A program made the translations under genes and the position numbers. From positions 744,001-808,000 of the forward strand of contig NZ_WARX01000001.1 of assembly GCF_009720385.1 (NCBI RefSeq): 64,000 bases of DNA. Reading direction: 5' to 3'. This document shows, in pieces, positions 59,965 through 64,000 of the stretch. Under the pieces are notes generated by a model. The model was given only the letters and a program-made list of their open reading frames with translations, ran no database searches and was not told the origin of the DNA. The first letter of the stretch is position 1. Every line of letters begins with the position of its first letter. The DNA is from Catellatospora vulcania. Its GTDB lineage: Bacteria > Actinomycetota > Actinomycetes > Mycobacteriales > Micromonosporaceae.

Positions 59965-60873
59965 TCATCGCGGCACCAGCGCGTACGCGCGCACCGGGAA
60001 CGTGCCGAAGTCGCGCACCGGCGCGGGCGCCGCGTGCAGCCGGGCGCCGTGCACGGGCAGCTCGCCGAGGCCGGTCAGGTGCTCCAGCACGGGGATGCCC
60101 GCGTGCAGCAGGATCGAGTGCGCGGGCCGGGTCCTGCCGTCGGTGCAGTCGATGTTGACGCTGTCGATGCCGACCAGCTTGGCCCCGGCGTCGACCAGGT
60201 GCTTCGCGCCGTCCTCGGCCAGGTACGGGGCCGCGACGCCGTACTCGGCGGTGCGCCAGTGCCGGTCCCAGCCCGTGTGCAGCAGCACCGCCCGCCCGGC
60301 CACGTCGTAGGGCGCGAGGGTCTGCGCGGTGATCGCCCGCTCGGTCGTGCCGGTCACCCGGACCACCACGGCGGGCAGGTCGGCCAGCGACTCCAGGGGC
60401 AGCCCGGCCAGGTCCACGCCGCCTTCGTAGCGGTGGAACGGGCTGTCCACGTAGGTGCCGGTGTTGCTGACCATGCTGATCCGGTCGATGGTGAACTCGG
60501 TGCCCTCGGCGTAGACGCCGCGCGAGTCGGCGCGGGTCAGGTGCGGGATGATCTCCGGACCGGGCAGCCCGGGGTAGGTGGTCATCCCGGCCTCGATCAC
60601 GTGGCTCAGGTCGACCAGCCGGGTCTGCCGCCTGGTGGCGGCGTTCGCGGACGGGCCGCCGCGGGAGCCCTTGTGCGCCTCCGTGAAGACCTCGACCCCG
60701 GTCAGCCGCACCTGGTCCACCATCAGCAGGCCGAGGTGGCTGACGAACAGCGCGGCCAGGTCGTCGGGGGTGACGTCCGGGCCGGGCACGTCGAGGCGGA
60801 AGCCCTGCGCCTGGATGCCGCCGCCGTTGAGGAAGGTCACGTCCGCGTCGAAGGACGCCCGGTACTCGGTCAT
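59965..60873 (-). CDS. Cyclase family protein (kynurenine-formamidase-like fold), metal motif altered
   Basis: A 302-residue protein. About 60 N-terminal residues form an extra region (RASFDADVTFLNGGG, PGPDVTPDDLAALFV). The cyclase domain follows with LVDLSHVIEAGMTTYPGLPGP. The metal motif normally HxGTHxDxPxH reads SNTGTYVDSPFH, so two of the usual His ligands are Asn and Tyr, as in some paralogues. VGIDSVNIDC is present later. It may still hydrolyse amides with a different metal scheme, or bind only. Divergent from a LysR gene with 72 bp between, so probably controlled by it. Confidence 0.85.
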   Translation of the reverse strand: MTEYRASFDADVTFLNGGGIQAQGFRLDVPGPDVTPDDLAALFVSHLGLLMVDQVRLTGVEVFTEAHKGSRGGPSANAATRRQTRLVDLSHVIEAGMTTYPGLPGPEIIPHLTRADSRGVYAEGTEFTIDRISMVSNTGTYVDSPFHRYEGGVDLAGLPLESLADLPAVVVRVTGTTERAITAQTLAPYDVAGRAVLLHTGWDRHWRTAEYGVAAPYLAEDGAKHLVDAGAKLVGIDSVNIDCTDGRTRPAHSILLHAGIPVLEHLTGLGELPVHGARLHAAPAPVRDFGTFPVRAYALVPR

Positions 60874-60933
60874 ATCCTCATGATCCGCCTCGGTCGGCAT
60901 GCAGCACAAGCGACGATCTCTTCATGTGGCATG

Positions 60934-60939
60934 TAGCCT
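60934..60939 (+). promoter_or_regulatory. Leaderless -10 box (TAGCCT) of the LysR gene
   Basis: TAGCCT ends 6 bp before ATG 60946. Confidence 0.5.
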
Positions 60940-60945
60940 GACTGA

Positions 60946-61863
60946 ATGCAGATCGACCCGCGCCGCCTCGCCGTGCTGCGCGCCGTCGCCGACGCGGGCG
61001 GCGTGCTCGCCGCGGCGTCCGTGCTGCATCTGACCCCGTCGGCGGTGTCGCAGCACATCGCGCGGCTGGAGGCGGAGACCGGGGTGACCCTGCTGGACCG
61101 CTCGCAGCTCGGCGGGCGGCGCGCTGCCGGGCTGACCCCGGCCGGGCGGATGCTGGCGGGCCACGCCGCGAAGCTCGGGGCGGTGCTCGCCGCCGCGGAG
61201 CACGAACTGGCCGCGTTCACCGGGCAGGTCGCCGGGCCGGTGAACGTGGGCGCGTTCCCGACCGCGATCCGGCACCTGGTCGTCCCAGTGGCCGCCGAGC
61301 TGGGCCAGAGCGCGCCCGCGGTGGCGCTGCGCATCCGGCAGTACGAGCCGGAGCCGGGACGGGCCGCGCTGCGCACCGGCGAACTGGACCTGCTGATCAC
61401 GGAGACCGACGCGGCCGCGCCCGCTCGCGACCCGGCCGGGCTGCGCACGGTGAAGCTGTTCGACGATCCCTACCGGATCGTGGTGCCGCGCCGCTGGGGT
61501 CCTGTCACCGACCTCGACGTGCTGCGGGACCGGCCGTGGGTGGACGGGCCGCCCGACACCGCGGTGCGCCGGGTGCTCGACCGGGTGTGCGCCCAGCACG
61601 GCCTGACCCTGGACCGCCGGCACGAGTGCCTGGAGTTCCCCGCCGCGCTCGCCGTGGTCGCGGCCGGCCTGGCCGCCGCCGTGGTGCCCGCGCTGGCCCT
61701 GCCCGAGGAACATCCGGCGGTCCGCGCCATCACCACCCCGCTGGTGGGCGCCCGCCGCCTCGACCTGATGCACCGCCGCGGCCGCCACGAACCCAGCCCC
61801 GCCGCCCGCCTGGTCGCCGCCGCACTCACCACCCAAGCCCACACCACCACCCCATCCCCCTAG
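60946..61863 (+). CDS. LysR family transcriptional regulator
   Basis: A 305-residue regulator with the winged helix at about 1-65 (MQIDPRRLAVLRAVADAGGVLAA, TPSAVSQHIARLEAETGVTLL) and an effector domain in two lobes (LDLLITE, DDPYRIVVP, AALAVVAAGLAAAVVPALAL). It is divergent from the cyclase-family gene, whose promoter it probably controls. The leaderless -10 box supports ATG 60946. Confidence 0.92.
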   Translation: MQIDPRRLAVLRAVADAGGVLAAASVLHLTPSAVSQHIARLEAETGVTLLDRSQLGGRRAAGLTPAGRMLAGHAAKLGAVLAAAEHELAAFTGQVAGPVNVGAFPTAIRHLVVPVAAELGQSAPAVALRIRQYEPEPGRAALRTGELDLLITETDAAAPARDPAGLRTVKLFDDPYRIVVPRRWGPVTDLDVLRDRPWVDGPPDTAVRRVLDRVCAQHGLTLDRRHECLEFPAALAVVAAGLAAAVVPALALPEEHPAVRAITTPLVGARRLDLMHRRGRHEPSPAARLVAAALTTQAHTTTPSP

Positions 61864-61885
61864 GAAGCCCCACCCACCGTGCAAA

Positions 61886-61931
61886 GCAAGGGCACCTTCT
61901 TATCGCTATGCGTTGTAGAAGGTGCCCTTGC
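61886..61931. terminator. GCAAGGGCACCTTCT palindrome between convergent genes
   Basis: The 15-bp arms 61886-61900 and 61917-61931 are perfect. This is the same family as 59596-59639, placed between the LysR and kinase genes. Confidence 0.8.
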
Positions 61932-61975
61932 CATCCGCACTGCCCGTGCGAGCTGCGGAAGGATGCCGTCCAGGG

Positions 61976-63373
61976 TCAGGTGGCGTCGGACAGGGCCGAG
62001 GCCAGGCGGCCGGCGATAGGCTCCAGCACCTGGTACGCGCCGTCCGAGAGGTCGCCGTCGCCGCGCATGTCCCGCAGCTTGGCCAGCAGGTCCCGGGCCT
62101 CGTCGGCGGCCTCGTCGTCGCCGTCCTTGCGCAACCGCTTCTCGATGTCCTGGACCTGCTTGCGCAGTTCGGCAGCGTTCTTGCCGGCGATGCCGCCCGT
62201 CTGCGCCAGCCGGTCTATCTCCTGCCGCAGCTGCCGGAGCTGATCGGCGGGCCGGGCGGCGGACGGCTGCGGCGCGGCGGCCCGGGAGGCGCTCGCGGGG
62301 ACCGACGGCCCGGCCACGGCGGCGTTGCCGGGCGGTGACCCGGCCGAGGCGAGCACGATCATCATGAGCCCGGCGACGATGGCCAGCACGCCCGCGGTCC
62401 CCCACAGCACCGGCCGCAGCCAGCGGTCGGGTCGTGCCGGGCGGGCTGCGGACCTGCGCGCTGGTTCGGGCCGGTAGAGCGGGGGAGGGGGCACGGAGGC
62501 CACCCCGACCAGCGTGCCCGACGATCGTGCGCCGGACGGTGACACCGGTGCCGAGATGAGGGTGTCGGAGAGCTGGGCCGTCGCGTACGGGTCGGGCACT
62601 ATCGCCTCGCCGATCGTCAGCAGCTGCGCCGCGACCTGGTCGGCGCTGCCGGGCCGGTGCCGGGGGTCGGCCGCGGTCAGCCGTCCGGTGAGCTCGGCCA
62701 GGGGCTCGGGCACTCCGGCGCGCAGCAGGTCGTCGCGTACGCCGTCGCCGTCGTGCCCGGCCGGGGGCGGGGCGCCGGTGAGCATCGCGTACAGCGAGCA
62801 GCCCAGCCCGAACACGTCGGTGCGCGCGTCGACGGGCCCGCCTGCGGCCTGCTCGGGGGCGGTGTAGCCGCGGGTGCCCGCGATCAGGGACGGGTACGCC
62901 GCCTCCTGCCAGGCGGCGATGCCGAAGTCGCACACCTTGACCGTGCCCGACGAGTTGACCAGCAGGTTGGCCGCGGTCACGTCGCGGTGCACGATGCCGG
63001 CCGAGTGCGCGGCGGCCAGGGCTGCGCATGTCTGCACGGCGATGCCGACGGCCTGGTCGCGGTGCAGCGGGCCGTCCTGCAGCAGGGTGTGCACGCTGGG
63101 CCCGTCGACGAGTTCCATCACCACGTACGCGTCGTCGGACTCGACGGCGACGTCGTACACCGCGACGATGTGCGGGTGCGGCAGCGCGGCGACGGCCTGC
63201 GCCTCACGCCAGAAGCGCTGCCGCATGCCGGTGTCGGCGAACCGTGCCGGGTCCAGGATCTTCACGGCGACCGGGCGGCGTAGACGCAGGTCGCGTCCAC
63301 TCCAGACGGTGGCCATGCCGCCGTGCCCGATCTCCTCGTCGATCTGGTACCGGGCGCTCAGGAGTCTGCCCAT
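61976..63373 (-). CDS. Membrane serine/threonine protein kinase (PknB-like)
   Basis: A 465-residue Hanks-type kinase. Residues 9-265 are the kinase domain: GHGGMATV Gly loop, Lys in VAVKIL, HRDVTAANLL catalytic loop and CDFGIA. The catalytic-loop Lys (HRDxK) is replaced by Thr, an unusual feature; the other catalytic residues are intact. A Pro/Ala linker (about 300-320) leads to one transmembrane helix (about 325-345). The extracellular Ser/Ala linker and a Gln/Glu/Lys/Arg-rich coiled coil (DQLRQLRQEIDRLAQTGG and so on) replace PASTA domains. The extracellular part is unlike typical PknB sensors. Confidence 0.9.
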   Translation of the reverse strand: MGRLLSARYQIDEEIGHGGMATVWSGRDLRLRRPVAVKILDPARFADTGMRQRFWREAQAVAALPHPHIVAVYDVAVESDDAYVVMELVDGPSVHTLLQDGPLHRDQAVGIAVQTCAALAAAHSAGIVHRDVTAANLLVNSSGTVKVCDFGIAAWQEAAYPSLIAGTRGYTAPEQAAGGPVDARTDVFGLGCSLYAMLTGAPPPAGHDGDGVRDDLLRAGVPEPLAELTGRLTAADPRHRPGSADQVAAQLLTIGEAIVPDPYATAQLSDTLISAPVSPSGARSSGTLVGVASVPPPPLYRPEPARRSAARPARPDRWLRPVLWGTAGVLAIVAGLMMIVLASAGSPPGNAAVAGPSVPASASRAAAPQPSAARPADQLRQLRQEIDRLAQTGGIAGKNAAELRKQVQDIEKRLRKDGDDEAADEARDLLAKLRDMRGDGDLSDGAYQVLEPIAGRLASALSDAT

Positions 63374-63642
63374 TCGGTGGCTCTACCCGGCTCTCCAGAC
63401 CGCAAACCGAATCCGGCCGATGTCACCCTTACGCGTCCGCCGGAGCGTGGCGCGAGTCGGGAAGGCGACCCGGTCCGGCCGAGGTTTATGCGGATCTTGT
63501 GGGCCGTTTAAGGTCTCCACAAGGGAGTTCTCCGTAGCGTTCCGGGCATCGGCCGTGCACCGCGGCCGCCGCCGCACGCCGCCGTCCCGCCAGCCGGGCT
63601 GCCGGACGCGTGCGTGCCCCCGGCAGGAACGGAGTTCACCGC
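63374..63642. other. Divergent intergenic region between kinase and LPMO genes
   Basis: 269 bp with no supported gene. A TTTAAGG/CCGTAGCGTTCC stretch at about 63508-63542 is less GC-rich and may hold the LPMO promoter. GGAG 8 bp before ATG 63643 is the ribosome site. Confidence 0.4.
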
Positions 63643-64000
63643 ATGCGAAGACTGGTCGCCTACCCGCTGGTGGCGCTGGGTCTCGTGACCGCGTCGCTGG
63701 CGCTCGCCTCGCCCGCGTCCGCGCACGGGTACGTGTCGTCGCCCCCGAGCCGCCAGGCGCTGTGCGCGTCGGGCAGGGTCACCGGCTGCGGCCCGGTCCA
63801 GTACGAGCCGCAGAGCGTCGAGGGCCCGAAGGGCCAGCGCAACTGCCACGGCGGCCTGGCGCAGTTCGCCGTGCTGAACGACGACAGCCGCAACTGGCCG
63901 GCGACGTCGGTCGGCTCCTCGGTGACGTTCAACTGGGTGCTGACCGCGCGTCACTCCACCAGCAGTTGGGAGTACTTCATCGGGGGTAGGCGGATCGCGT
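63643..64000 (+). CDS. AA10 lytic polysaccharide monooxygenase (chitin/cellulose-active), 5' part
   Basis: The first 119 codons only; the gene runs off the window. The signal peptide ends ASA, giving a mature N-terminal His (His28 of the precursor, HGYVSSPPSRQALC) that with His104 (TARHSTSSWEYFI) forms the copper histidine brace of AA10 enzymes. Cysteines are as in bacterial chitin-binding proteins. It oxidatively cleaves crystalline chitin or cellulose outside the cell. Whether a CBM or FN3 domain follows is not visible. Confidence 0.93.
   Translation, partial: MRRLVAYPLVALGLVTASLALASPASAHGYVSSPPSRQALCASGRVTGCGPVQYEPQSVEGPKGQRNCHGGLAQFAVLNDDSRNWPATSVGSSVTFNWVLTARHSTSSWEYFIGGRRIA

Noticed and set aside
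61976-63373. Kinase as a pseudokinase because of HRDVT.
   Set aside because: The Gly loop, VAVK Lys, HRD Asp, Asn and DFG are all present; loss of the loop Lys alone does not prove inactivity, as tyrosine kinases also lack it at that position.

Overview
The window is a very GC-rich chromosomal segment of a filamentous-type actinomycete. GTG starts are frequent, many genes have leaderless promoters, LuxR-type regulators of the large ATP-binding kind (LAL) are present, and there are secreted polysaccharide-active enzymes and an actinobacterial Tad pilus locus. The gene content and the short palindromic intergenic repeats suit the Micromonosporaceae; the genus is not decidable from sequence alone. 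No rRNA, tRNA, CRISPR array, insertion sequence or prophage was seen.

Layout. 1-6.4 kb: end of a two-component system (minus strand), two small proteins, a LAL regulator and a cytochrome P450. 6.8-16.9 kb: one co-directional Tad/Flp pilus operon with mostly overlapping start and stop codons: lipoprotein, Gly-rich secreted protein, CpaB-like SAF protein, TadZ-like ATPase, TadA, TadB, TadC, Flp-like pilin, three TadE/G-like pseudopilins and a large LysM protein. 16.9-27.8 kb: S41 peptidase, Nudix hydrolase, methyltransferase, SRPBCC protein, DUF6412 plus a YidC paralogue, an AbfB-domain protein, a second LAL regulator, and an unusual phosphatase/enoyl-reductase fusion. 28-33 kb: two secreted proteins, a GH5 beta-mannanase with two FN3 domains and a CBM2, and a PQQ-type sugar dehydrogenase carrying four betagamma-crystallin-like repeats. 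33-39 kb: LysR/EamA divergent pair, and an ArsR-MFS-PlsC-acyl-ACP desaturase run. 39-44.4 kb: FMN reductase, DUF4291, AraC/GyrI regulator, a divergent macrodomain/NADAR pair, and two conserved proteins of unknown function.

44.5-54.9 kb is the most coherent metabolic block: a GntR regulator plus a set of genes that together can turn L-fucose into pyruvate. They encode a D-threo-aldose/L-fucose dehydrogenase, an amidohydrolase-type lactonase, L-fuconate dehydratase, an SDR dehydrogenase, an FAH-family C-C hydrolase releasing pyruvate and L-lactate, and LutABC to oxidise the lactate. A probable tungsten/molybdenum aldehyde:ferredoxin oxidoreductase closes the operon. The same TATAGGATCTA motif lies in both divergent promoter regions, which ties the regulator to the pathway. 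The dehydratase is preceded by a 13-codon upstream ORF whose stop overlaps its start.

55-64 kb: DivIVA-domain protein, small protein, TauE/SafE permease, GNAT acetyltransferase, an ECF42-type sigma factor with its DGPF partner, a membrane protein, a cyclase-family hydrolase divergent from a LysR regulator, a membrane Ser/Thr kinase, and the first 119 codons of an AA10 lytic polysaccharide monooxygenase.

A recurring theme is intergenic palindromes. A 55-bp element occurs four times with exact length conservation, two of the copies nested into a 159-bp quasi-palindrome. Two other hairpin families sit mostly between convergent genes, where they probably act as bidirectional terminators; one copy has been taken into the 3' end of the sigma-factor gene.
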